Part shown: positions 24,136 to 32,638 of the stretch, piece by piece | How positions within the stretch are numbered: position 1 is the first letter of the stretch | How the letters are laid out: each line of letters starts with the position of its first letter | Assembly: GCA_021413865.1 (NCBI GenBank) | Contig: JAIOPN010000049.1 | Span: forward strand, 62,001 to 126,000 | Length of the DNA: 64,000 bases | From: Planctomycetota bacterium | GTDB lineage: Bacteria; Planctomycetota; Phycisphaerae; Phycisphaerales; Phycisphaeraceae | Reading direction: 5' to 3' | The notes under the pieces: model-generated | Told to the model about the DNA's origin: nothing | Database searches by the model: none | The model's input: the letters and a program-made list of their open reading frames with translations, nothing else | Program-made: the position numbers and the translations under genes

Positions 24136-26244
24136 TCATTTCGGCTTCATCAGGCTCTCAACGGTGGATTGCGCGTCGGTCAGGTCGATGTCGAACGTCG
24201 GCGAGGTCTGGTTATCGACGGTGGTGACGATCTTGCGAGCCCCGGCCATGCCTTCCGCCAGCACCTGGAGGTAAGACCTCATGCGGTAGTACTCGGGGGC
24301 GTTCCTGTACGCGAGCAGGTCGGAGCTGAACCGGTCCGCCTTGGCACGCTGGGTGATGGCACGCTCCCAGCGGTAGGCACGCGCTTCATAGATCAGCTTG
24401 GCGGCGTTGCCCCGCGCCCCGGCGAAGAGCTCCTCGACTTCCTGCTCCCGGCTGGCGACCTGGCGTTCCTTCTCCTTCACGGCGTCGGCGTTCTGCGGCG
24501 TGGCGGCGCGCAGGGCATTAAGCTCGTTCTCGGCGTCGGAGAGCTCGCCGATCGCCTTGAGCAGGCCGCGGGCACGCTCGGTGGAACCCGAGACCTCGGC
24601 GAGGGCGCGGATGGCGTAGGCCCCCGCGATCTCGATGGCACTCTGTTTCTGCTGGAGCGCGGAGACCTGGCCCTGGAACGACTCGGCGACCTGTTTCTCC
24701 GAAGGCGGGTGCACACCCTCAAGGGTCACCAGGATGACCTGCAGACCCAGGCCCGCACGGTCGGCGGCGGCCTGGACTTTGTCTCGCAGCTCATCGCCGG
24801 CGTGAATACGCCCCTGCCCGATGATCGTGTCGATGTCACGCAGCGCCAGGTGGTCGCACAACAATTGCTCCGAGAGCGACGTGAGCATCTCGAGCGGGTC
24901 GTCGTTGTTGCGGACATAGGCGAGCAGGTCGTGGATGCGGTACTGCACGTTCATCTGCAGGCCGACCATTGAGACCGGCGGCACCCGGATGCCCTCGGCC
25001 AGTTGGGAGTTCTGGTCATCCACGAACGGGGTCGGCGCGGTGAGGAGGTACTCCTCTTTTTCCTTGCTGTGCGGCGTGGTCCAGAGCAGCGACACCACCT
25101 GGCCGCTGGCCTCGTCCGTCTTGAAGCCGCCGCGCGCTGAGCCGACGCTGATCTGCTGCACCCGCCCGATGTCGAATTTCTGCGTGGTGTCGAACGGCCA
25201 GGGGAGCTTGAAATGGAGGCCCGGCCCCAGCGGCTCGCCGATTATCCGGCCCGACCGCAGCACCAGCGCCTGCTCCTGCGGCTGGACGAGGACGATCGAA
25301 GTCATCGCCAGCAGCACCGCCAGGCCCAGGAGAAAGAGCGGGGTGACGGCCTTGCCCAGGAGGCGGTAGAACCATGAGCTGGAGACCTCGAAACCGAACT
25401 GGTAGTTGATCGCATCGGAGAGCGCCTTGGCCAGCGACTTGGGGCTGGTGAGCAGGCCCAGGATGCGGCTGTCGAAGGCGGCGCGGGTGTGTTCGCCGGG
25501 TCGGCGGGGGCGATAGACGTTGAGCAGGAAGTTGAAGAGGACCTCGAGCCCTTGCAGGATCATGACGCCCGGGACGACCATGCACATGGCGCCCAGCGGG
25601 CCGTCGTTCTCGAAGGCGGAGAACGCCAGCCCGACGGCCAGCAGGAAGGCGACCAGGGCGTTGCCCATGAGGAAGCCGGCCCCGCCGCGCAGCGCCTGAT
25701 ACTCGGCGATCCGGGTCATGCCCGACTCGTAGCGGGCGACGATGAAGCCGACGAAGACGATCGCGATACAGGCGACGGCTGCGGCGATGGGGCTGACGTC
25801 GTTGCGTGCCTCCCCGACGAGCGTGTAGTTTTGTAAGAGGGTCAGGGCCTTGTAGAAGTAGATGCCGCCCAGGGTCAGCAGATAGGCCGCGGTGACCAGG
25901 CCGGCGATGCCCATGCCGACGCGGTAGATGGAGTCGAGGCGGCGGCGGGCGATGCGCAGGTCGTCGGCGGCCTCGTTGAAAAGGGCGTTGGATTTGGTTT
26001 CGGCGCGGGCGAGTTGCTCGGCCTCCAGCGCCTCGGCCCGCTCGAGCCGATGCTGGTGGAACAACATCAGCAGGACGATCCAGATGGGCAGGCCGCCCGC
26101 CAACTGCCAGGTCGCGGCGTAGAGGGCCGGGCTTTGAACGGCCAATCCCGCCAGCGCCATGACGGCGGTAAGGACGACCTGGACGACCAGCCCGAACAAC
26201 GCCGCGTTAGCGGCCCGTCGGTAGGTCTGAAGGTCCTGAGCCAT
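24136..26244 (-). CDS. Polytopic membrane protein fused to an SPFH domain
   Basis: This 702-residue protein combines about six N-terminal membrane helices (residues about 15-260) with an HflK-like SPFH region (about 300-680). A last helix at about 300-320 (AVTPLFLLGLAVLLAMTSIVLV) leads straight into the SPFH start (QPQEQALVLRSGRIIGEPLGPGLHFKLPWPFD). The C-terminal part has the usual coiled helices (QKQSAIEIAGAYAIRALAEV). A polytopic domain in front of SPFH is unusual and suggests a membrane scaffold. The ATG at 26244 is used; an upstream in-frame ATG at 26289 would lie inside the divergent promoter region. It is the first gene of the minus-strand cluster. Confidence 0.82.
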   Translation of the reverse strand: MAQDLQTYRRAANAALFGLVVQVVLTAVMALAGLAVQSPALYAATWQLAGGLPIWIVLLMLFHQHRLERAEALEAEQLARAETKSNALFNEAADDLRIARRRLDSIYRVGMGIAGLVTAAYLLTLGGIYFYKALTLLQNYTLVGEARNDVSPIAAAVACIAIVFVGFIVARYESGMTRIAEYQALRGGAGFLMGNALVAFLLAVGLAFSAFENDGPLGAMCMVVPGVMILQGLEVLFNFLLNVYRPRRPGEHTRAAFDSRILGLLTSPKSLAKALSDAINYQFGFEVSSSWFYRLLGKAVTPLFLLGLAVLLAMTSIVLVQPQEQALVLRSGRIIGEPLGPGLHFKLPWPFDTTQKFDIGRVQQISVGSARGGFKTDEASGQVVSLLWTTPHSKEKEEYLLTAPTPFVDDQNSQLAEGIRVPPVSMVGLQMNVQYRIHDLLAYVRNNDDPLEMLTSLSEQLLCDHLALRDIDTIIGQGRIHAGDELRDKVQAAADRAGLGLQVILVTLEGVHPPSEKQVAESFQGQVSALQQKQSAIEIAGAYAIRALAEVSGSTERARGLLKAIGELSDAENELNALRAATPQNADAVKEKERQVASREQEVEELFAGARGNAAKLIYEARAYRWERAITQRAKADRFSSDLLAYRNAPEYYRMRSYLQVLAEGMAGARKIVTTVDNQTSPTFDIDLTDAQSTVESLMKPK

Positions 26245-26369
26245 ACGTGAGATTCCCAAAAACCGCTCGGGTTGCCCGCCCGCGTCCATCCGCCGATCAA
26301 AAGGGCGTCTATAAACGTATCATGTTGGGGCGTCGATCCAGCCCCGCTCGGTCCCCGACAGGCGAACCC

Positions 26370-27341
26370 ATGTTCCAGCAATTGATCACGGTCGGTCGCA
26401 ACACCTTCATTGAGAGCATACGTCAGCCGATCTTTGTGGTTCTGATCATCGTGGGGATTATCGCCCTGACCCTGAACCCGATGCTGGCCGCCTACACGCT
26501 CGAAGGCGACAATGATAACAAGCTCATGATCGACATGGGCATCTCCACGCTGTTCATGATCGGGCTTTTCCTCGCGGCCTTCACGGCCACGGGGGTGCTG
26601 AACCGGGAGATCGAAAACAAAACGGTGCTGACGGTGGTCAGCAAGCCGGTCTCCCGGCCTGTGTTCGTGCTGGGCAAGTTCGCCGGCGTCGCCGCGGCGC
26701 TGGGGCTGGCGTTCTGGTGCCTTTCGCTCGTGCTCCTCTTCACCGTCCGGCACCACGTCATCCAGACCACTTCCAGCGACTTCGACGAGCCGGTCATCAC
26801 CTTCGCCCTCCTGGGCCTGGCCCTCACGCTGGGAGTCGCCACCGTCGGCAACTACCTCTACAACTGGGTCTTCACCTCCAGCTTTTCACTCTGCTTCTTC
26901 CTCTTCGAGACCGCCGCGTGGGTGCTCATCATGCACATCTCGCGGGAGTGGCAGTTCCAGTCGCCGCTGACCGACATCAACAGCCAGTTGCTCTACGGGC
27001 TGGTGCTGCTGTTCCAAGCGCTGCTCATCATCACCGCGGTGGCGATCGCCGCCTCGACCCGGCTGGGGCAGGTTATGACGCTGGTGACCTGCTTCCTGGT
27101 CTTCGCGCTGGGGCTGATCAACGATTACTTCCTCGGTGGGCTGGCGGGCCGCGCGCTCTGGGCGGAGGTCTTCTACCGCGTTATCCCCAATTTCCAGATC
27201 TTCTGGCCCACCGACGCGCTGACGCAGGGGCACGACTTCACGCACACCTACATCCTCTGGGTCAGCGGGTACTGCGGGCTTTTTGTCACGGCGATCCTCG
27301 CCCTGGCGGTAGGACTCTTCCAGACACGCGAGGTCGGTTGA
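26370..27341 (+). CDS. ABC-2 type permease
   Basis: This 323-residue membrane protein has about six helices and the ABC-2 pattern VSKPVSRPVFVLGKFAGVAAAL (about 88-108). It starts with a short cytoplasmic MFQQLITVGRNTFIESIRQP segment that is typical of NosY-like permeases. It is transcribed away from the SPFH/ABC cluster. The 125-base divergent region holds TATCAT at 26317-26322. No ATPase is adjacent on its strand, so it may share the ATPase at 20069-21613. The ATG at 26370 is chosen by family alignment of the N-terminus. An earlier in-frame ATG exists at 26322 but would add a basic, unconserved extension. Confidence 0.82.
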   Translation: MFQQLITVGRNTFIESIRQPIFVVLIIVGIIALTLNPMLAAYTLEGDNDNKLMIDMGISTLFMIGLFLAAFTATGVLNREIENKTVLTVVSKPVSRPVFVLGKFAGVAAALGLAFWCLSLVLLFTVRHHVIQTTSSDFDEPVITFALLGLALTLGVATVGNYLYNWVFTSSFSLCFFLFETAAWVLIMHISREWQFQSPLTDINSQLLYGLVLLFQALLIITAVAIAASTRLGQVMTLVTCFLVFALGLINDYFLGGLAGRALWAEVFYRVIPNFQIFWPTDALTQGHDFTHTYILWVSGYCGLFVTAILALAVGLFQTREVG

Positions 27342-27393
27342 GGAATCCGCGGTGCCCCGTAGCGGGACGGCGTGACAAGGGCTGTTCGTTTGG

Positions 27394-29202
27394 TCACGCC
27401 CCCGCGCTGACGGGGGGCTCAACTTTTTTTGAGGGCGGGGGCAGCCAGCGAGTGCTGATCTGTTCGGCGGGGGTGCCGGGGTTGGCGTGGCGGATGGCGG
27501 CGGCGACCAGGCCCATGAACATCGGTTGCGGTCGCAGCGGCCTGCCTAGCAGCTCGGGGTGGAACTGGGCGCCGATGAAGTAGGGGTGCACGTGCGTCGG
27601 CAGCTCGAGGATCTGCATGATCGGGTGTTCGGGGTGGCGGCCGGAGAAGATCAGGCCGTGCGATTCGAGCTGCGGGATGTAGTTGGGGTCCACCTCGTAG
27701 CGGTGGCGGAAGCGCTGGCGGATGGAGCGGGCGTTGTCGAAGAGGAAGGACGCCAGCGTGTTGGGCGTGATGAGCACGTCCTTGCCGCCCAGACGCATGT
27801 TGCCGCCGAGGCCCTCGATTTTTTTCTGCTCGGGGAGGATGTCGATCACGGGGTGGGGGCACTTGGCGTCGAACTCGGTGCTGCCGGCGGTCGTCAGGCC
27901 GCAGACGTTGCGGGCGAACTCGATGACCGCCATCTGAAACCCAAGACAGATGCCCAGGTAGGGCAGCCCCTGCTCTCGGCAGTGCTGCACGCAGGCGATC
28001 TTGCTCTCCGTCCCGCGCACGCCGAACCCGCCGGGCACGATCACCGCGTCCACGCCCTCGAGTTTCGTTGATGCTTCAGACGGGTCGAAGCGCGTCGTGT
28101 CGATCCACTGCACCTCCAGGTCCACCGACAGGTGCGCCGAGCAGTGCTCGAGCGCCTTGTCGATCGAGGCGTAGGCGTCGCGCAGTGCGGCGTATTTTCC
28201 CGTGATGCCGACCCGCGCCCGGAAGCGGCGCTTGCCCGTCAGCACGTTCACAAAGCTGCGCCACTTCTCCCGCGCGTCGTCCTCCTGCTCGACCTTAACG
28301 CGCTCGTGGATGTTCAGGAGGGTGAGGATCTCGCGGTCCAGGCCGCTCTTGCGCATCTCCTCGGGGATGGTGTAGATGCTCTTGCGGTCGTGCATGGAGA
28401 ACACACGCTGCATCGGCACGTTGGAGAACATGGCGATCTTCTGCATCACCGAGTCGTTCACCGGGTTCTGCGCCCGGCAGGCGACGATGTGCGGCTGCAC
28501 GCCGGCCTCCATCAGTTTTTTCAGACCGAGCTGCGCCGCCTTGGACTTCTGCTCGCCCAGGGCGTGCGGCTCAATCACGTACGTCAGCGCGACGAAGCAG
28601 ACGCTCTTCTCGCCCTCCTCGAACGCCAGCTCGCGCAGCGCCTCGATGTAGAAGCCGTTCTCGTAGTCGCCCACGGTCCCGCCGACCTCGACGAAGATCA
28701 CGTCGGCGCTCTGCTTCATCGCCAGGTCGCGCAGCATGTACTTCACCTCGCCGGTGACGTGCGGGATCATCTGCACGTCGCGGCCCAGGTATTCGCCGTG
28801 CCGCTCCTTATCGAGCACGCGGCGGAAGATCTGGCCGGAGGTGGTGTAGTTGTCGCGGGTGAGGTTCTGGTCGAGCAGCCGCTCGTAGGTGCCCAGGTCC
28901 ATGTCCGTCTCTAGGCCGTCGTCGAGCACGAACACCTCGCCGTGGCGGTAGGGGTTGAGCGTGCCCGAGTCGATGTTGAGGTAGCCCTCCATCTTGATGG
29001 GGGCGACGGTGAGGCCTTTGTCTTTGAGCAGTTTGGCGAGAGAGGAGGAAAAAATACCTTTTCCCAGTCCCGACATCACGGTGCCGAACACCGCGACGTA
29101 CTTGTGCCGGCCCTTCTGATACCCCTTGGGAACGGGGTTGAAGAACTCGGTTTCCTGGGAGGTATTGCCTGCGGCCGCGAGAAGGTCCTGAGTAGGGGGC
29201 AT
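27394..29202 (-). CDS. pyrG: CTP synthase (divergent synthetase motif)
   Basis: CTP synthase aminates UTP to CTP using glutamine and ATP. The protein has 602 residues, including an extra ~35-residue N-terminus. The synthetase domain has the P-loop-like SGLGKGIFSSSLAKLL, HGEVFVLDDGLETDMDLGTYERL and VEVGGTVGDYEN with the Mg-binding acid. The usual KxDPYxNxDPGT becomes KMEGYLNIDSGT, so the conserved Asp-Pro is Glu-Gly here. The glutaminase domain has the nucleophile in GICLGFQ and the catalytic His-Glu in GAQFHPE. The ATG at 29202 is supported by TACGGT 5 nt upstream and a -35 at 17 nt spacing. It is divergent from bamA across a palindromic repeat. Confidence 0.93.
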   Translation of the reverse strand: MPPTQDLLAAAGNTSQETEFFNPVPKGYQKGRHKYVAVFGTVMSGLGKGIFSSSLAKLLKDKGLTVAPIKMEGYLNIDSGTLNPYRHGEVFVLDDGLETDMDLGTYERLLDQNLTRDNYTTSGQIFRRVLDKERHGEYLGRDVQMIPHVTGEVKYMLRDLAMKQSADVIFVEVGGTVGDYENGFYIEALRELAFEEGEKSVCFVALTYVIEPHALGEQKSKAAQLGLKKLMEAGVQPHIVACRAQNPVNDSVMQKIAMFSNVPMQRVFSMHDRKSIYTIPEEMRKSGLDREILTLLNIHERVKVEQEDDAREKWRSFVNVLTGKRRFRARVGITGKYAALRDAYASIDKALEHCSAHLSVDLEVQWIDTTRFDPSEASTKLEGVDAVIVPGGFGVRGTESKIACVQHCREQGLPYLGICLGFQMAVIEFARNVCGLTTAGSTEFDAKCPHPVIDILPEQKKIEGLGGNMRLGGKDVLITPNTLASFLFDNARSIRQRFRHRYEVDPNYIPQLESHGLIFSGRHPEHPIMQILELPTHVHPYFIGAQFHPELLGRPLRPQPMFMGLVAAAIRHANPGTPAEQISTRWLPPPSKKVEPPVSAGA

Positions 29203-29207
29203 AACAG

Positions 29208-29236
29208 ACCGTACCAAGGCCAACGCCCGAGTTCAA
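29208..29236 (-). promoter_or_regulatory. Promoter of pyrG (leaderless type)
   Basis: On the minus strand, TTGAAC (29236-29231), a 17-nt spacer and TACGGT (29213-29208) precede the ATG at 29202 by 5 nt. This is the best -35/-10 pair among the leaderless-type promoters here. Confidence 0.6.
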
Positions 29237-29266
29237 GCGCGGCCGGTGGGGCGAAGCGATTTTGGC

Positions 29267-29366
29267 GTTAGCCGTCGGCCTCGGCCGACGCTGTTTCCCG
29301 GCAACGGGGGGCGGCACGCGCCCCCGCACGCCCGTACGCCAGCGTCGGTCGAGGCCGACGGCTAAC
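29267..29366. repeat. Palindromic repeat family C, copy 2
   Basis: Arms 29267-29293 and 29340-29366 are reverse complements over 26 of 27 bases and enclose a 46-base spacer. The right arm matches 2472-2498 with two differences. It lies between the divergent pyrG and bamA promoters, so here it cannot act as a terminator for converging genes. Confidence 0.85.
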
Positions 29367-29426
29367 AGCGTGATGTGTAAATCGTCGCGTAACCCTGCGC
29401 TGCTTTCCCCGCGCCCCGGTGTCGGT

Positions 29427-29432
29427 TACACT
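29427..29432 (+). promoter_or_regulatory. Possible -10 of the bamA operon
   Basis: TACACT ends about 47 nt before the TTG start of bamA. No strong -35 is visible, so this is a weak call. Confidence 0.35.
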
Positions 29433-29479
29433 CCGCCCCAACGTCGAGACGGAACGCTTTTCCCCCTCGGAGCCGGCGG

Positions 29480-31876
29480 TTGACCAGACACGCGAATCAG
29501 GGCGCTCGGTGGTTGGGTTTGTGGGCGGCGATAATCACCGTGCTCGCTTGCTGCGCCGGTGCTGGTGCGCAGGGCATCGACGCCACCAATCGCCCCATCG
29601 CCGACATCCATATAGAAGGCCTCAAGCAGGTCCCCGAGCAGTTGGTCCGCAACCAGGTCCGCCTGGCCAAGGGCGACCCCTACGACGCGGCGGTCGTCTC
29701 CGAGGACGTCATCCGCATCACCCACCTGGGCCGGTTCTCCAGCGTGCAGGCACGCATCGAGCCCACGCGCGACGGCGGGGTCGTCCTCACCTACGTCGTG
29801 GTCGAGCAGGCGCTGCTCAGCGACGTGCAGACGGTCGGCAACAAGGTGCTCACCGACCAGGAGCTCCTGGTGCTGGTCGTGCTCAAGGCCGGTGACCCGA
29901 TCGACCCGTTCCTGATCGACCGCGGCAAGCAGGAGATCAAGAGGGCGTACGAGAAGAAGGGCTACTTTGTCACCGACGTGGCGGTGGATGAGGAGGCGTT
30001 GAGCGAGTCAAACATCCTGCTCTACCGCGTCCGCGAAGGCCCCAAGCCCCGCATCCGTGAGATCCGTTTCGAGGGCAACACGGTCTTCCTGGACAAGCAG
30101 CTCCGCAGCAAGATCAAGTCCAATACCAAGCTGATCATCCTCCGCAAGGGGGAGTTGAGCCGCGATCAACTCGACACCGACGCCTCGCTGGTGCGTGACT
30201 TCTACCAGCAAAGCGGCTACCTGGACGCGCAGGTCGGGCGTCGCATCGACCTGAGCCCGGACCAGAAAGAGGCCGTGGTGGTGTTCGTGGTGCAGGAAGG
30301 CAAGCGTTACACCGTCCACGAGATCCGCGTGGAGGGGAACAAGCTGTTCAGCGAGCAGCAGATTGTGGAGACGATGACGCTCAAGGTCGGCGACGTGTTC
30401 TCGCAAGAACGCCTGACCAAGAGCCGGGCGTCGCTGGAGGACATGTACGGCAAGCTCGGGTTCGTAGAGTCCCGCATCAACATTGAACGGCTGTTCCTCC
30501 CCGAGGCGCCGCTGGTGGACGTGGTGGTGCGCGTGACCGAGGGTGGGGCGTACACGGTCGGCAAGGTGTCGGTCTCCGGAAACCAGTTGACTAAGGACAA
30601 GGTGATCCTGCGTCAGGTGCGGGGCGTTACCCCCGGCCGCCGGTACGACCGAGAGGGCATTGAAAAAACCGAACGCCGTCTGAGCGAGTCAGCGCTGTTC
30701 AGCGAGGGTAAGGTCACCATCCTGGGTGATAAAGACGACCCCGTGCGCGACGCGCTGGTCGAGGTGAAGGAGAAGAACACGGGCAGCCTGAGCTTCGGCG
30801 CCGCGGTCAGTTCCGACTCGGGCGTGATCGGCGCGATCGACCTGGTGCAGCGCAACTTCGACATCACGGACCTGCCCGAGAGTCCGGGCGAGTTTTTCAG
30901 CGGGCGGGCCTTCAAGGGCGCTGGGCAGTATTTCGCCCTGAGCCTCCAACCCGGCAACACGACCAGCCGCTACTCGGTGACGTTCCGCGATCCGTACCTG
31001 ATGGAGAGCAACTACTTCCTCGATGCGACGGCGTTCTATTTCAGCCGCGAGCGCACCAATTACGACGAGGAGCGGCTCGGCGGCCACCTGGGGATCGGCC
31101 AGCGATTCGGCGACGTGTGGTCGGCCACGGTGCGCGGCCGCGCCGAGTCGATCGACATCTCCAACGTTGACAACGACGCGCCGCCCGACGTCTTCGACGT
31201 CGAGGGCAAGAGTTTCCTGACCGCACTCTCGTTCATCGTTTCCCGCAACACCACCGACAGCCGCGTTTTCCCCACACGCGGGAGCGTCGCCGAGGCCGGT
31301 TTCAGCCGTTTCGGCGCCTTCGGTGGCGACTACGACTTCTTCGCCGTCACCAGCGAGTTCCACAAGTTCTGGACAGTGGACGAAGACTTTTTTGGCCGCC
31401 GTACCGTTCTAAGCATGCGGCTAGAGACCGGCTACATCTTCGACGCCCAATTCGATTCGGGTGTGGACGGCCACACCATCAACGATGCGCCGGTTTTTGA
31501 GCGCTATTACGCCGGCGGCCACCGCTCGTTCCGCGGCTTCGACTTCCGCGGCGTCGGACCAATCAACCCCAACGAAAACCCCAAGGGCAACACCTCCAAC
31601 GACGTCATCGGCGGCGACTGGCTCTTCCTCCTGGGCCTGGAGTACAACTTCCCGATCTTCCAGGACTTTGTCCGCGGCGTCGTCTTCACCGACACCGGCA
31701 CCGTGCAGGAGGACGTGGGTTTCGACGAATACCGCGTCTCCATCGGCGCCGGCATCCGCATCAAGATACCGTTCCTGGGCCAGGCGCCGTTCGCGATCGA
31801 CTTCGCCTACCCCATCGTCAAGCAGGCCGACGACGACGTCCAATATGTGAGCTTCGACCTCTCGGTCCCATTCTGA
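29480..31876 (+). CDS. bamA: Outer membrane assembly factor BamA
   Basis: BamA inserts beta-barrel proteins into the outer membrane. The 798-residue precursor has a signal peptide ending near AGAQG (about residue 33). Five POTRA domains follow (about 36-420), each opening with an I.V/IxGN pattern such as ADIHIEGLKQV, IREIRFEGNTVF and VHEIRVEGNKLF. The Omp85 barrel occupies about 440-798. The loop-6 Arg-Gly-Phe motif is at 685-687 (SFRGFDFRG), and the last residue is Phe, as expected for an outer-membrane barrel. The TTG start at 29480 is used because it gives a complete signal peptide. It heads bamA-skp-lpxD-lpxC/fabZ-lpxA. Confidence 0.93.
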   Translation: MTRHANQGARWLGLWAAIITVLACCAGAGAQGIDATNRPIADIHIEGLKQVPEQLVRNQVRLAKGDPYDAAVVSEDVIRITHLGRFSSVQARIEPTRDGGVVLTYVVVEQALLSDVQTVGNKVLTDQELLVLVVLKAGDPIDPFLIDRGKQEIKRAYEKKGYFVTDVAVDEEALSESNILLYRVREGPKPRIREIRFEGNTVFLDKQLRSKIKSNTKLIILRKGELSRDQLDTDASLVRDFYQQSGYLDAQVGRRIDLSPDQKEAVVVFVVQEGKRYTVHEIRVEGNKLFSEQQIVETMTLKVGDVFSQERLTKSRASLEDMYGKLGFVESRINIERLFLPEAPLVDVVVRVTEGGAYTVGKVSVSGNQLTKDKVILRQVRGVTPGRRYDREGIEKTERRLSESALFSEGKVTILGDKDDPVRDALVEVKEKNTGSLSFGAAVSSDSGVIGAIDLVQRNFDITDLPESPGEFFSGRAFKGAGQYFALSLQPGNTTSRYSVTFRDPYLMESNYFLDATAFYFSRERTNYDEERLGGHLGIGQRFGDVWSATVRGRAESIDISNVDNDAPPDVFDVEGKSFLTALSFIVSRNTTDSRVFPTRGSVAEAGFSRFGAFGGDYDFFAVTSEFHKFWTVDEDFFGRRTVLSMRLETGYIFDAQFDSGVDGHTINDAPVFERYYAGGHRSFRGFDFRGVGPINPNENPKGNTSNDVIGGDWLFLLGLEYNFPIFQDFVRGVVFTDTGTVQEDVGFDEYRVSIGAGIRIKIPFLGQAPFAIDFAYPIVKQADDDVQYVSFDLSVPF

Positions 31877-31994
31877 ACCGGCCGCTCACGAGGGGATTGC
31901 CAGCGTGGCGTGTGTGTGATAGAAGTCGCGTCTCGGCCGGTAAGCGCGAACCATCGTCGCCGCCGGCCCGTAACAATGCTTTTGGAGTGACAAC

Positions 31995-32609
31995 ATGACC
32001 AAGCGTAACCTTATTGTGCTGATCTCGGCCGCGTCGCTTCTGACGCTTTCGCTCTTCGCCGGCGCGCAGACCGCGAGGCTGCTCAAGGGCAGGCCGACCG
32101 CGATCGGCGTGGTGGACGTCGAGAAGGTCTTCAACACCCTGGCCGAGAAGATGCAGATCGAGGCCGACCTCAACACCCGGCAGGAGAACCTCAAGAAGGA
32201 GCGTGACTCACGCGAGAAAGAGCTGCGCGACCTGAAGAAGGACCTGGAGGTGCTCAACGCCAGCAACCCCGCCTTCAAGACCAAGCAGGAAGAGCTCGAA
32301 AAGAAGGTGTTCGACCTCCAGGCCTGGGCGCAGTGGCAGACCAACATGCTCAGCCGCGAAAACCGGCTCCAGATCACAGGCCTCTACAACAAGATCACCT
32401 CCGCCGCCGGCAAGGTCGCCAAGGACAGCGGATACGACGTGGTCCTCTTCAAGGAACCCGCCGCGGACTTCGGCAACGTCACCCCCGAGCAGCTCAGCAT
32501 GGCCCTCCGCTCCCGCAAGGTGCTCTGGACCGCCGAAGACCTCGACCTGACCGAGCAGGTCGTCCAGGCGATGAACAACGACTACAAGAACGTCGTCAAG
32601 CCCAAGTAA
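31995..32609 (+). CDS. OmpH/Skp-like periplasmic chaperone
   Basis: This 204-residue protein has a cleavable signal peptide (hydrophobic LIVLISAASLLTLSLFAGAQ, about 5-24). The Skp opening IGVVDVEKVFNTL follows, and then a long charged coiled coil (about 52-130) that forms the chaperone tentacles. Skp holds unfolded outer-membrane proteins on the way to BamA. The ATG at 31995 has a GGAG 6 nt upstream. The order bamA-skp-lpxD is the same as in proteobacteria. It is longer than E. coli Skp (161 residues), because the C-terminal part after the coil is extended. Confidence 0.85.
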   Translation: MTKRNLIVLISAASLLTLSLFAGAQTARLLKGRPTAIGVVDVEKVFNTLAEKMQIEADLNTRQENLKKERDSREKELRDLKKDLEVLNASNPAFKTKQEELEKKVFDLQAWAQWQTNMLSRENRLQITGLYNKITSAAGKVAKDSGYDVVLFKEPAADFGNVTPEQLSMALRSRKVLWTAEDLDLTEQVVQAMNNDYKNVVKPK

Positions 32610-32638
32610 TCGGTCCCCGATGCCAGTTTGGGGAAGAG

